In this document: piece by piece, positions 1 through 8,721 of the stretch
Layout: each line of letters opens with the position of its first letter
How positions within the stretch are numbered: position 1 is the stretch's first letter
Assembly: GCA_963823755.1 (NCBI GenBank)
Contig: CAWGMP010000028.1
Coordinates: 124,001-188,000, forward strand
DNA length: 64,000 bases
Direction of reading: 5' to 3'
From: GCA-003244245 sp963823755
GTDB lineage: Bacteria; Actinomycetota; Actinomycetes; Mycobacteriales; Pseudonocardiaceae
Position numbers and translations under genes: made by a program
Notes under the pieces: generated by a model
Told to the model about the DNA's origin: nothing
Database searches by the model: none
What the model saw: only the letters and a program-made list of their open reading frames with translations

Positions 1-80
1 CTCCTTAAGCTAGGATTTGCCTCTGCGGTGTTCCGCGTCTCATCTCAGATGCCGTGCGCGCAGTGGCCTGTTCATCGGGT

Positions 81-208
81 TCAGTGGCAGGTGGGTTGGT
101 AGGGCAGTTCGGGGATGAGGGGGGTCCATTGGGCGGGGTTGACGGTTCCGATGATGTGGCAGATGTGGTCGGTAACTCGATTGAGGTTGAGGTCCCATAG
201 CCGTACAG
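81..208 (-). pseudogene. Detached 3' end of the nSTAND-WD40 gene
   Basis: Read on the minus strand from the IS66 edge, this piece encodes R-LWDLNLNRV, then about 30 residues ending in the usual C-terminal tail of actinobacterial nSTAND-WD40 proteins (PAQWTPLIPELPYQPTCH) and a TGA at 81-83. It completes the fourteenth WD40 blade that breaks off at 1777. Deleting 209-1784 leaves an open frame of 3801 nt (1267 codons) from 5457 to 81, so the two parts were one gene. The fragment has no start of its own and is probably not translated. Confidence 0.9.
201..208. repeat. Target-site duplication of IS66, left copy
   Basis: CCGTACAG here is identical to 1777-1784. IS66-family elements duplicate 8 bp on insertion, so this marks the left edge exactly. 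Confidence 0.92.
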
Positions 209-1776
209 GTAGCTATTCAGCACGCTCGGGGCGGGAGGACTGCTGAGGTGTCTGGGACGGGTTGCGGAGTGTCGGCTTGATCTTACTGGTTGATGCTGAT
301 CATGTGGTGGCATGTCCGGCGGTCCGGGTGTTGCGAGCCTTCCCACCTCGGTGGAGGAGTTGCGCGCGCTGGTTGTGGAGCTGTGGGAGGCCAACGCGGG
401 TTTGCGGGAGGTGATCGCGGCCCAGGAGCAGCGGATCGCGGAGTTGGAGCGGCGGCTGGGTAAGGATTCCTCGACCTCGAACAGGCCGCCGTCTTCGGAC
501 TCGCCTTACCGCAAGCCGGTGTCGCGGTCGTCGCGTAAGTCGTCGGGGCGCCGGCCGGGTAAGCAGCCGGGGGATCCGGGGTCGACGATGCCGTTGGTGG
601 ATGACCCGGATGAGGTGATCACCTGTGATCCGGCCTGCTGCGGCGGTTGTGGACAGGACCTGTCGGGTGCCCCGGTGGCCGGGGTGGAGCGTCGTCAGGT
701 GAGCGATGTGCGCCCACCGCCGCCGCCGCGGGTGACCGAGTACCAGCTGGTCAATCGGGTCTGTCCGCGGTGTGGGACGCCGGGCACGGGTGCTGCGCCG
801 GGGTTCGTGCGCGGCCGAGCGTGCTACGGGCCCGGGGTGTTGGCGCGGGCGGCGGAGCTGCTGTGCGGGCACTACCTGCCGGTGGGTCGGGCGGCGATGC
901 TGATGGGTTCGCTGCTCGGGGTGGGAGTGTCCACGGGGTTCATGGCCGGGGTGCGGGCCCGGGCTGCCCGGTTACTGGAGGCGACATTTCTGCCCCGGGT
1001 CCAACAGCTGCTGCGCTCGGTCGGGGTCCTGCACGCCGATGAGACACCAGGTCGGGCAGCGGGCGGGTTGACCTACGTGCACGTGGCGTGCACCGAGTTT
1101 TTGACCGTGATGCACACGGGGGGACGCAGCAGCGCCGACATCGACGCCGGGCAGGTGCCCCCCGGCTACGGCGGCACGATCGTGCGTGACGGCTACGCCG
1201 GGTACGCCCATCTCATCCAGGCTCATCACGCGTGGTGCGGTGCTCATCTCCTGCGTGATCTTCGTGCGGTGCACACCGCCGACCCCGAACAGCAACTGTG
1301 GGCGCAGGCAATGGCCGACACCCTCACCGACGCCCACCAGCAGACCACCGCCGCCCGCGCCGCCGGACACGACACCCTCGACGACGCCGCACTAGCCCAG
1401 ATCCGTAACCACTACCGCGGCGCGGCCCAGCTGGGTATCCAGGCCAACGCCGCCCGCGCAGGACCTCACGCCCGTGACGCGCTACGCCTGGCTCGGCGTT
1501 TCCGCGACCACGAGGCCATGATCCTGCGATTCGTGGTCGATCTCGCCGTGCCCTGGACAAACAATCTCGCCGAACGCGACGTCAGACCGGTCAAAGTCCA
1601 GCAACGCACCTCGGGCGGCTGCTGGCGCACCCTAGCCGGCCTCGCCGACTTCGCCATCGTGCGCTCCTACCTGTCCACCGCCACCAAATGGGGCATGACC
1701 AGCCTTGACGTCCTCGAGCAGCTGTTCACCACCGGCGCCTGGCTACCACCAGCCGCCGCCCCTACTGAATAGCTAC
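209..1776 (+). mobile_element. IS66-family insertion sequence, complete
   Basis: The element is 1568 bp. It has perfect 12-bp terminal inverted repeats (GTAGCTATTCAG at 209-220 and its complement at 1765-1776) and an identical 8-bp direct repeat on both sides. It holds one transposase gene and lacks the tnpA/tnpB accessory genes of classical IS66, like the single-gene subgroup. It is inserted in the last WD40 blade of the neighbouring minus-strand gene. The intact ends and duplication suggest a fairly recent insertion. Confidence 0.92.
312..1772 (+). CDS. IS66-family transposase
   Basis: This 486-residue DDE transposase moves the surrounding IS. The N-terminus has a leucine-rich coiled coil (about 14-50, EQRIAELERRLGK) and the family motif SSTSNRPPSSDSP followed by a basic linker. 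Next come paired CxxC zinc-binding sites (CCGGCG and CPRCG, about 105-160). The DDE core follows, with D at HADET, D at VRDGYAGY and E at NNLAERDVRPVK, and the CGAHLLRDL segment lies between the last two. The stop lies inside the right terminal repeat. Length and motif order fit a complete, probably active enzyme. Confidence 0.93.
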   Translation: MSGGPGVASLPTSVEELRALVVELWEANAGLREVIAAQEQRIAELERRLGKDSSTSNRPPSSDSPYRKPVSRSSRKSSGRRPGKQPGDPGSTMPLVDDPDEVITCDPACCGGCGQDLSGAPVAGVERRQVSDVRPPPPPRVTEYQLVNRVCPRCGTPGTGAAPGFVRGRACYGPGVLARAAELLCGHYLPVGRAAMLMGSLLGVGVSTGFMAGVRARAARLLEATFLPRVQQLLRSVGVLHADETPGRAAGGLTYVHVACTEFLTVMHTGGRSSADIDAGQVPPGYGGTIVRDGYAGYAHLIQAHHAWCGAHLLRDLRAVHTADPEQQLWAQAMADTLTDAHQQTTAARAAGHDTLDDAALAQIRNHYRGAAQLGIQANAARAGPHARDALRLARRFRDHEAMILRFVVDLAVPWTNNLAERDVRPVKVQQRTSGGCWRTLAGLADFAIVRSYLSTATKWGMTSLDVLEQLFTTGAWLPPAAAPTE

Positions 1777-4700
1777 CCGTACAGTGCGGTCACCGCCTGC
1801 TGTGGCGAGAAGGGGGCCATTCGGGCTGAATGCCGCGCTGTAGACGACGTCGGTGTGTCCGGTGAGCGTGGCGATCAGCTGCTGGCTGTCTACGTTCCAC
1901 AGTTTCGCCGTTGTGTCGCTGCTGGCGGTGACCAGGGTGTGGCCGTCGGGGCTGAATGCCACGGTGTTGACTCTTCCGGTGTGCCCGGTCAGGGTGGCGA
2001 TGGGTTGGTGGGTGGCGGTGTTCCATAGTCGCGCGGTGCCATCTGAGCTTGCGGTGGCGAGGATGTGGCCATCGGGGCTGAATACCGCTTTGTTGATGGT
2101 GCCGGGGCGTCCGGTGAGCGTGGCGATGGGGTGGTGGGTGGTGGTATCCCAGAGCCGTACGATGGCGTCATCACCGGCGGTGGCCAGACTGCGCCCGTCG
2201 GGGCTGAACGTTGCGGCGTAGACGGTGCCGGTGTGGCTGGTGAGCGTGGTGGTGGGGTGGTGGGTGGTGGTATCCCAGAGCCGTACTGTGGCATCGTCGC
2301 CGGCGGTGACCAGCGTGTGTCCGTCGGGGCTGAATGCCACACTGCGGATGACGTCAGCGTGACCGTTGAGCGTGGCGATGGGGTGGTGGGTGGTGGTATC
2401 CCATAGTCGCGCGGTGCTATCTGCGCTGGCGGTGGCCAGGATGCGCCCGTCGGGGCTGAACGCCATAGCGTAGATGGCGCCGGTGTGGCCGGTCAGGGTG
2501 GCGATTTGGTGTCGGCTGGCCGTATCCCATAGTCGCGTGGTGCCATCCTCGCCAGCGGTAGACAGAATGCGGCCATCGGGGCTGAACACCAGGTCGTAAC
2601 CGAGGGCGGGTGGAGAGGGGAGGAGGATCGGGCCGCCGGTGTTCCACAGCCTCGCGATGGCGTCTTCACCGGCAGTGGCTACGGTATGCCCGTCGGGGCT
2701 GAACGCTACTCCGGTGATGGAGCTGGTGCCCTGGAGAGTACCGACTTGCTGGTGAGTGGTGATATCCCACAGCCGCGCGGTGCCATCGTCGCTGCCGGTG
2801 ACCAGGAGGTGCCCGTCGGGACTGAACGCCGCAGCGTTGACGGGGCCGGTGTGACCGGTCAGGGTGGTGATTCGGTGGTGGCTGGCGACATCCCACAGTG
2901 TGATCGTGGTGTCGTCGCCGACGGTGGCCAGTGTGTGCCCGTCGGGGCTGAAGGCCGCGTTGTTGATGCGACCGATGTGCCCGGTCAGCGTGGTGATCTG
3001 GGTGTGGCTGGCGACATCCCAGAGCCGCGCGGTGCCATCGTCGCCCGCAGTGGCCAGAACGCGATCGTCGGGGCTGAACTGCGCGCCGTAGACGGGGCCG
3101 GTGTGCCCGGTCAGCGTGGTGATCTGATAGTGGCTGACTGTATCCCATAGTCGCGCGGTGCCATCGTGACCGGTGGTGACCAGAATTCGGCCATCGGGGC
3201 TGAACGTTGCCTCGGAGAGGGCGTGGCCGGGGCCGCCGGTGGTGAGGGTGGCGATCTGTTGGTGGCTGGCTGTGTCCCAGAGTCGCGCGGTGCCGTCTTT
3301 GCCGGCGGTGGCCAGGATGCGATCATCCGGGCTGAACTGGGCGTCGAAGAGGCGGTCGGCGTGGCCCTCCAGTGGGGTGAGGGGTTGGTGGCTGGCCACA
3401 TCCCATAGTCGCGCGGTGCCATCGGCACCGGCGGTGACTAGAACGCGGCCATCGTGGCTGAACATTGCACTGTGGATGATGCCGATATGGCCGAGCAGTT
3501 GGCCGGCGAAGTACTGGCTTTGCGCGCTCAACAGTGTGCCACGCGTTTCCGGCACTGGCGTGAGATGGAACGCCTCCACGGCCAACAGCATCGCGGCATC
3601 CGGTTGCGTGGTGGCCAGGGACCGGGACGTGGCGTCAAGCTTGCTGGCGAGGGCCAGGTCATGCTGTCTCAGTGCGATCTGGTACTGCTGAAAGGCGATA
3701 ACCCCAGTGAGAAGCACCACGACGGCCAGCACGCCCACCGCTGTGTGGAGGCGTCGGGTACGGCGCTGTTCGGCTTGCTGCTCGCGCTGCTTTTGGTCGA
3801 TGCTGGCCTTGAGGTAGGCCTCTTCTGATGCGTTGAGCTGGGCCTTACGCCCGGGGTCGGCGGCCCAGTCCTGGGCGATGGCCAATCGGGAACCGCGATA
3901 CAACAGGAAAGGATCGCGGTCTTCAGCCTGCCACCTTTCGGCGGCCTCGGACAGCGACTGATGGGTGCGCAGCCCGTCACGATCGGCGCTGATCCAGCTG
4001 GCCAGTCGGGGCCAGGCCCGCAGTAGGGCATCGTGGGTGATCTCCACACTGTCGACATCACTGTCGGTGTCGAAGGTGAGCAGCCTGGCCCGGCCGAAGG
4101 TTTCCAGGACCTTCTCGGTCGCCTCGATGGTGGCGGGCAAGGCGTGGAGGAGCCGGTCGCGTGGGATCCGACGGCGGATCTCGCCGGTCTGGTCGCCCAC
4201 CGCCACCAGGCGCAGCAGTATCTGCTGGGCGATCTGCTGCTCGGGCGGGCTGAGCTGGGTATAGGCGTGTTCGGCGGTGGTGACGATCGCCTCGCGGATG
4301 CCACCGGTGCGCCGATAGCCGGCCACGGTCAGCGTTCGGTCGCTGCGTTGCCGCCAGGTCGCTCGCAGCGCGTGCGCCAGTAGTGGCAACGCGCCCGGGT
4401 AGTAGCTGGCCGCCTCGCTGCCGGGATCATCGGTCACCCCGAGATCGCCCAGTAGCAGCTCGACTAGGCCGTGCTCGACGTGGAGGCCTTCGGTCGCGGC
4501 CGGGCCGGTGATGATCGCCCGGAGCTGGTCGGTGCTCATCGGCCCCAGCGCCACCGGGGCCTGCAACGCGGGCAGCAGCACCGGATACGCCAGGCACGAG
4601 CCGTAGAAATCAGCTCGCACTCCGAGCACGACCAGCACCGCCGCGCTCTGCGCCGCGGTCGACAGCGCGGTGATGAACGCCTGGCGCTCGGTCTCCTGCT

Positions 4701-5457
4701 GGCACTCGGTGAAGGTTTCCTCGAACTGATCCACGATCAGCACGATCCGCGCTGAGATGGACGTTTCCCCCTGTTTCCCACCATGGTCGGCCACCGTGGC
4801 AGCCAGGAACACAGCGAAGCACTCCGGATCAACGGTAGCCTCGGCAGGATCGGCCCCGGTCCGCTGGGCCAGCAGGGCTGTGAGGGTGGCCAGCGGATGC
4901 GCACCCGGAGTGGTGACCACCACCGGCCAGGCCCCCGAGCCGGGCAATGCCCCCCGGGCCAGGGCCGGGATCAACCCGGCGGCCAACAATGAGGACTTTC
5001 CCGCCCCGGACGGGCCCACCACCGCCAGCACCCCACCCCCGGCCAGCCGATCATCAAGCCGGCTAATCAGATCACTGGTGGCCTGATCCCGACCGAAAAA
5101 CCACCGGACCTCCAGGGGACCGAAGGCGGCCAACCCCGGATAGGGGCAGACCTCAGTACCCCTCAGTTCGGGTTCGCCATCGACCAGCAGCGGGCTTTGG
5201 GGAGTAGGAAGAAGCGCGGCCAGCACACCACCGGTCTCCAACACCTCATCCGCGAGCTGAGCCACCTCCGGGGTAATCCGCTTCTTCCCGTTCTCAATCT
5301 TGCTCAAATAGCCCTTGCTGTAGTTCACCCGGCGGGCCAACTCCGATAGTGACATCCCCTGGTCGGTCCGTAGTCGGCGCAACTCAGCCCCGATCGTGTG
5401 CCAGGCCTGGTCCGCGGCCAGGGCTGAAGTGCCGGCCATGTCGATGCCGTCCCGCAA
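1762..5457 (-). CDS. XRE / nSTAND NTPase / WD40-repeat protein, 3' end cut by IS66
   Basis: The visible product has 1231 residues. Order: XRE-type HTH (about 19-72, LSELARRVNYSKGYLSKIENG); nSTAND1 NTPase with the typical CPYPGLAAFG lead-in, Walker A GPSGAGKSS (about 150) and Walker B IVLIVDQFEE (about 240); one membrane helix near 575-600; then fourteen WD40 repeats of about 42 residues, enough for two seven-blade propellers. The last blade stops at GGDRTVR, followed by VAIQ read from the IS. STAND proteins are ligand-sensing switches used in signalling, programmed death or phage defence; the HTH suggests DNA binding, but no ligand can be inferred. Start: a TTG at 5457 is preceded by GGGAG and is conserved in the decayed copy at 6865; ATG at 5439 is the alternative. 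Loss of the tail may impair function. Confidence 0.88.
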   Translation of the reverse strand: MRDGIDMAGTSALAADQAWHTIGAELRRLRTDQGMSLSELARRVNYSKGYLSKIENGKKRITPEVAQLADEVLETGGVLAALLPTPQSPLLVDGEPELRGTEVCPYPGLAAFGPLEVRWFFGRDQATSDLISRLDDRLAGGGVLAVVGPSGAGKSSLLAAGLIPALARGALPGSGAWPVVVTTPGAHPLATLTALLAQRTGADPAEATVDPECFAVFLAATVADHGGKQGETSISARIVLIVDQFEETFTECQQETERQAFITALSTAAQSAAVLVVLGVRADFYGSCLAYPVLLPALQAPVALGPMSTDQLRAIITGPAATEGLHVEHGLVELLLGDLGVTDDPGSEAASYYPGALPLLAHALRATWRQRSDRTLTVAGYRRTGGIREAIVTTAEHAYTQLSPPEQQIAQQILLRLVAVGDQTGEIRRRIPRDRLLHALPATIEATEKVLETFGRARLLTFDTDSDVDSVEITHDALLRAWPRLASWISADRDGLRTHQSLSEAAERWQAEDRDPFLLYRGSRLAIAQDWAADPGRKAQLNASEEAYLKASIDQKQREQQAEQRRTRRLHTAVGVLAVVVLLTGVIAFQQYQIALRQHDLALASKLDATSRSLATTQPDAAMLLAVEAFHLTPVPETRGTLLSAQSQYFAGQLLGHIGIIHSAMFSHDGRVLVTAGADGTARLWDVASHQPLTPLEGHADRLFDAQFSPDDRILATAGKDGTARLWDTASHQQIATLTTGGPGHALSEATFSPDGRILVTTGHDGTARLWDTVSHYQITTLTGHTGPVYGAQFSPDDRVLATAGDDGTARLWDVASHTQITTLTGHIGRINNAAFSPDGHTLATVGDDTTITLWDVASHHRITTLTGHTGPVNAAAFSPDGHLLVTGSDDGTARLWDITTHQQVGTLQGTSSITGVAFSPDGHTVATAGEDAIARLWNTGGPILLPSPPALGYDLVFSPDGRILSTAGEDGTTRLWDTASRHQIATLTGHTGAIYAMAFSPDGRILATASADSTARLWDTTTHHPIATLNGHADVIRSVAFSPDGHTLVTAGDDATVRLWDTTTHHPTTTLTSHTGTVYAATFSPDGRSLATAGDDAIVRLWDTTTHHPIATLTGRPGTINKAVFSPDGHILATASSDGTARLWNTATHQPIATLTGHTGRVNTVAFSPDGHTLVTASSDTTAKLWNVDSQQLIATLTGHTDVVYSAAFSPNGPLLATAGGDRTVRVAIQ
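1777..1784. repeat. Target-site duplication of IS66, right copy
   Basis: CCGTACAG, identical to 201-208; only one copy existed in the WD40 gene before the insertion. Confidence 0.92.
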
Positions 5458-5647
5458 TGCCGTCTCCCAATGACTAATCCCCGGGATCTGTCAGCGTACG
5501 GGGACTCCTGGCCCGGGCCAGCACCGTTTCTCTCCGTGCCCACCAGAGCACCGCCAGCGGTCACCACGGTCTCCCACCCAACCGACGATGCCGCTTCGCG
5601 CCAGTCCAGTGAATAGTCCGTCACCGGCGATCGCCACTCCTCAACCA

Positions 5648-5687
5648 GGGTTTCCCGTTGCCCATCGGTCAAGGCAACGGGAAACCC
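5648..5687. promoter_or_regulatory. 15-bp perfect inverted repeat between divergent genes
   Basis: GGGTTTCCCGTTGCC at 5648-5662 and its exact complement at 5673-5687 are separated by 10 bp. It lies 190 bp upstream of the XRE-nSTAND gene and 280 bp upstream of the secreted-protein gene. An imperfect version is kept at about 7047-7085 in the duplicated module. It could be an operator for the XRE protein or an RNA hairpin; the divergent context favours an operator, but that is inference. Confidence 0.5.
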
Positions 5688-5969
5688 GCGACACCAGTGT
5701 TACGACCCCCACACTGACCTCTCCGAATCACCCCCTCCGGGCAAGGCAGGATAGTAGAATCGCTTCATCCGGGCCCGGCAGGACAGTGAGGAGCGACGCC
5801 TGCAGGCTCAAGCCCCGGCCCCGGGAAGTCCGCTGCCCGCACCAGGAAGTGCCTGCTGCTGAAGTGCCCGATCTAGGTCCTTTACCGGCACGCTGCCCAG
5901 GACGGGGCGCCCCACCCCATGCTGATGACTACACCCGGACCCACCAAATATCGCAGAAAGAAAAATGTC

Positions 5970-6395
5970 ATGGATATGCGGCGCTCGATCACCCGCGGCA
6001 CCCTCACCGTGCTGGTTGTGGCACTGGCGATACCAGCAGCCGTGGCGGAAGCTTCCACGGCACCCACCGCTTCACCTCCACCCAATACAGCACCACGCAG
6101 TGCGCGAATCGCCAAGATACCCCTCTATGATTCCCGAGCGGAGCTCTCAGACGTCGACTGCATCGGCAACGGAGCCCATTGCGTGGGCTACCTCAATGGG
6201 ACACAAGGGGAAGTTCACGTGACCAACAACACCAACCCCCACTCCTACTGGCGTTTCAAGCTTACGTGCGAGTTCGGTGGCGACCAATACAGCGGTGACA
6301 ATCCACCATCGGCGGGCACCGTGAAGTCATACCTAGGATGCAACTTCGGCGCCCCAGCCAAATACTGGAATGTACTCCTAGAGTACAAGCCTTAA
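5970..6395 (+). CDS. Small secreted protein, four cysteines
   Basis: The 141-residue product begins with a Sec signal peptide (MDMRRS, then a TLTVLVVALAIPAAVAEA core with AXA-type cleavage near residue 27). A Thr/Pro/Ala-rich linker follows, then a mature domain of about 95 residues with four cysteines (DVDC, AHC, LTC, LGC), probably two disulfides. I do not recognise the family. ATG 5976 is an equally possible start. The gene is divergent from the XRE-nSTAND-WD40 gene, and the same arrangement recurs, decayed, at 6.75-8.19 kb, which suggests a functional link. Secreted inhibitor, lectin-like or toxin-like roles are possible; none is shown. Confidence 0.72.
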   Translation: MDMRRSITRGTLTVLVVALAIPAAVAEASTAPTASPPPNTAPRSARIAKIPLYDSRAELSDVDCIGNGAHCVGYLNGTQGEVHVTNNTNPHSYWRFKLTCEFGGDQYSGDNPPSAGTVKSYLGCNFGAPAKYWNVLLEYKP

Positions 6396-6746
6396 CCCGA
6401 GTCCACGTGCGTCCAGCAGCCCCGGCGACGTCGGCGCCCACGTGGCGGCGCACTCACCTGACCTGGGAATACCGGTGGTGTGCGGGCACAGCGACGAGCG
6501 CGCCCACGGCGTGCCGCACGCGAGGCAAACCAACGTGCCGATCGTGTTCAGTGACGCCAGCCGAGAGAACATCCGGCGCGGCGCGGCGCGCGCCTGCCCG
6601 CGTGGTCGGTCCCACGACCGATATAGAACATGATCAGATCCTCCTGAACCAGTCGGATAACCCGGCCGATGTTGTCTGATCGACCCCACCGATCTCTATC
6701 AAAAAATCAAAAAGCAAACCATTTGGTGCAGTGCACCTGACGGCCC
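6396..6746. other. Intergenic stretch, no gene recognised
   Basis: Short frames on both strands show no family features. An A-rich run lies near 6698-6720, just before the duplicated module begins. Confidence 0.5.
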
Positions 6747-6865
6747 AACTCCGACAGTGACATCCCCCCGCTAGTACGTACTCGACGCAGCTCAGCCCCG
6801 ACCTTGTGCCGGTCCCCTTCCCCGGCCAGGTTCGAAGTGCCGTCCGTGTCGACGCCGTCCCCCAA
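6747..6865 (-). pseudogene. Remnant of a second XRE-nSTAND gene (first ~40 codons)
   Basis: From a TTG at 6863-6865 the minus strand reads LGDGVDTDGTSNLAG, then VGAELRRVRTSGGMSLSELG. This matches residues 1-41 of the neighbouring XRE-nSTAND protein. The homology stops at 6747 in the middle of the HTH and nothing downstream continues it, so this is a truncated relic. The internal ATG of the intact gene is ACG here while the TTG is kept, which slightly favours TTG as the true start. Confidence 0.82.
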
Positions 6866-7130
6866 GGTCATCCCCAGGACTAATTCCAGCGAACTCTCAG
6901 CGTACGGGACCCCTGGCCGGCCCGGGCCACCACAGTGCCTCTACCGGTCCACAAGACCACTGCCAGCGGTCACCGCCCAACCAACGATGCCACTCCGCGC
7001 CAACCCAGTGAATAGTCCAGTCACCGGCGATCACCACTGCTCGACAGAGTTTCCCGGGGCCTATCAGGTAAGGCAACGGGAAACCCCTCGACATCGACAC
7101 CATCGGGGCGCAACGTTCCCTGTGTTACCC
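6747..7130. repeat. Diverged direct repeat of 5333-5740
   Basis: The 5' end of the XRE gene, the divergent promoter region and the inverted repeat are all recognisable in the same order as at 5333-5740, with many substitutions and small indels. Further matching blocks precede each secreted-protein gene, such as GCAGGACAG...GGAGCGAC and CCCA(C)CCCATGCTGAT. The whole divergent unit was therefore duplicated long ago. Confidence 0.82.
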
Positions 7131-7324
7131 CAGACCCCGGTGACCTGATGCGACCGCGATCAGCGCGGATGCAGACGACCAGCCGAGGCCTTTTCGCGTG
7201 CACAACTGAATCAAACGCAGACAGCCCCGACAGCCGGGCCTGCGCTTCATCTGCGCTTACTCCTCCCCTGGCGCGCCGCGCCATGCGGGAACCTCCCTAT
7301 TGCACTCCAAGAAAAGAAGGCGTC

Positions 7325-7426
7325 ATGCGACGCATCCGCACCATCACCCGAGCCCTGATCGGGCCACCGTTATCGCCGGGGGCATGGCCGCCCTCACCCC
7401 CGCAGCACAGGCCATCCCCCTCCTAG
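7325..7426 (+). pseudogene. Broken gene for a third secreted protein (signal peptide only)
   Basis: After a purine-rich site (AAGAAAAGAAGG) the frame opens MRRIRTITRALIG. One frameshift later the text continues ATVIAGGMAALTPAAQAIP and then hits a stop. Together this is a good Sec signal peptide ending AQA, with no mature domain left. It lies inside the duplicated module, between the XRE relic and the RTX-like gene. Confidence 0.6.
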
Positions 7427-7662
7427 CGAGGCAGGACAGAAAGGAGCGACACCCACGGCGGCGGGAAGCCCCCACGCCCCGAACCCAACAGTTGCCGGTC
7501 GCTGGAAGTGCCCCATCGGGACCGGTCCCAACCAGCACGCAGCCCAAGTCGGCATGCCCACCCATGCTGATAACCAGATCCGCGGATAGCCAGAAGTCGA
7601 CAAAATCATGTGGATTTCCGGTGCGTCCAATATGTACTTCCGGTACGAATATGGAGAAGAAA

Positions 7663-8190
7663 ATGAGAAAACGAACACTATACCCGCTTCTGGTCGCTGG
7701 CGTTATGTGCGTGGGCGGGCTTATCGGCGCACCCGCCGCCTCCGCCGCCAGCAATTGCGTTGTGGGCCCCGGCGTGACACAGACCGCCACGACCGTGACC
7801 GGAACCCCCGCGAATGACACGATCGACTGCACCAGCGCGGACCCCGGCAAAACGATTAACGGCCTCGGCGGCAACGACACCATCACCGGCACGGGATTCA
7901 ACGACACCATCAATGGCGGCGCCGGCAACGACACCATCACCGGCGGCATCGGCAACGATACCCTCACCGGCGGCGACGGTGACGACACCCTCACCGGCAG
8001 CGCCGGCAACGACGTGTTGAGCGGCAACGGCGGCATGGACACCCTGAACGGCCTCGCTGGCGACGACACCCTGAGCGGCCCTGGCCTCGACGGCGCTCAG
8101 GATACGCTCAATGGCGGCACTGGCAACGACACCTGTGGAAACCCATTACTGGACGTGCCCCCGGACATCCGCAGCAGCTGCGAGTCATAG
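7663..8190 (+). CDS. Secreted RTX-like calcium-binding repeat protein
   Basis: The 175-residue product has a signal peptide (MRKRTLYPLLVAGVMCVGGLIG, cleavage after ASA) and two cysteines early in the mature part. About ten nine-residue repeats of the GGxGNDTIT type follow, from about residue 65 to 160, and a C-terminal tail has CGNPLLD...SSCES. Such repeats fold into a calcium-binding parallel beta roll. Usual RTX exoproteins carry an enzymatic domain; here there is none. Start: GGAG at 7654 is well spaced for ATG 7663; ATG 7651 overlaps that site. It sits where the secreted-protein gene of the duplicated module is expected, but has no visible homology to the one at 5970. A strong hairpin follows at 8299. 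Confidence 0.82.
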   Translation: MRKRTLYPLLVAGVMCVGGLIGAPAASAASNCVVGPGVTQTATTVTGTPANDTIDCTSADPGKTINGLGGNDTITGTGFNDTINGGAGNDTITGGIGNDTLTGGDGDDTLTGSAGNDVLSGNGGMDTLNGLAGDDTLSGPGLDGAQDTLNGGTGNDTCGNPLLDVPPDIRSSCES

Positions 8191-8298
8191 AACCACATCT
8201 CCCTCCGACGCCTCCCCCGGCAAAACCGGTAAGGACACTAAGAAGGCGAGCAACCCCACAGGACACCTAAGGGAGCCTGAGCAGCACGGAAACGCGAT

Positions 8299-8335
8299 GA
8301 ACGGCCCGGCCCTGGTGAAGGGGGCCGGGCCGTTC
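8299..8335 (+). terminator. Strong hairpin after the RTX-like gene
   Basis: A perfect 14-bp stem (GAACGGCCCGGCCC / GGGCCGGGCCGTTC) with a 9-nt loop, 108 bp after the stop codon. There is no U-tract, as is common in actinomycetes. Confidence 0.75.
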
Positions 8336-8436
8336 TGGCGCCCTGGGTCTCAGACCTGGAATCGGGGTCTCGGTAACAACCGAACCACCAGCACCGCCGG
8401 AGCATCCAGTTTGCTGGACAACTCCCGTAGGAGTAA

Positions 8437-8721
8437 TCAGCGTGGTCGAAAGGGGTTATCGGCGTAAGCGGGCTGCTGGTCGATCTCGCCGCGCCGGTAG
8501 CGTTCGGCCTGCCAAACCTCCCAGGCCCGTTCCACTGCGGGGTCGAGTATGCGGGCAGCTTCTGACGGGTGCAGAACTCCCGGACGCCCAATTCCAGGGT
8601 ACGAGCGGCTAACCGCCGACTGATCGGGTAGCAGGCCGACGGGGTCCTGCTGAAGTGCCCGACCCCCCGTAGGCGCGGTACCACCCGCCGACGACTCCCC
8701 GTGCCGCCGTGGTCTCGTCAC
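8437..8721 (-). other. Possible gene fragment, unknown
   Basis: The C-terminal half of this frame (SEAARILDPAVERAWEVWQA, then ERYRRGEIDQQPAYADNPFRPR) has the look of real protein, but the N-terminal half is low-complexity and has no convincing start or ribosome site. It is probably the 3' end of a decayed gene. No family recognised. Confidence 0.3.

Noticed and set aside
1790..3691. Many long open frames antisense or out of frame within the WD40 region, some on the plus strand
   Set aside because: They repeat with the 126-bp period of the WD40 repeats and consist of repetitive His/Arg/Pro or Val/Gly text; they are shadows of the real gene.
7300..7662. Longer N-terminus for the RTX-like protein starting near 7300
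   Set aside because: The added text is low-complexity and has no ribosome site, whereas GGAG at 7654 and a signal peptide at 7663 fit well.
7860..8130. Regular short repeats that could suggest a CRISPR-like or satellite array
   Set aside because: The 27-bp period encodes GGxGNDTIT-type RTX repeats in one frame with a signal peptide; there are no spacers.
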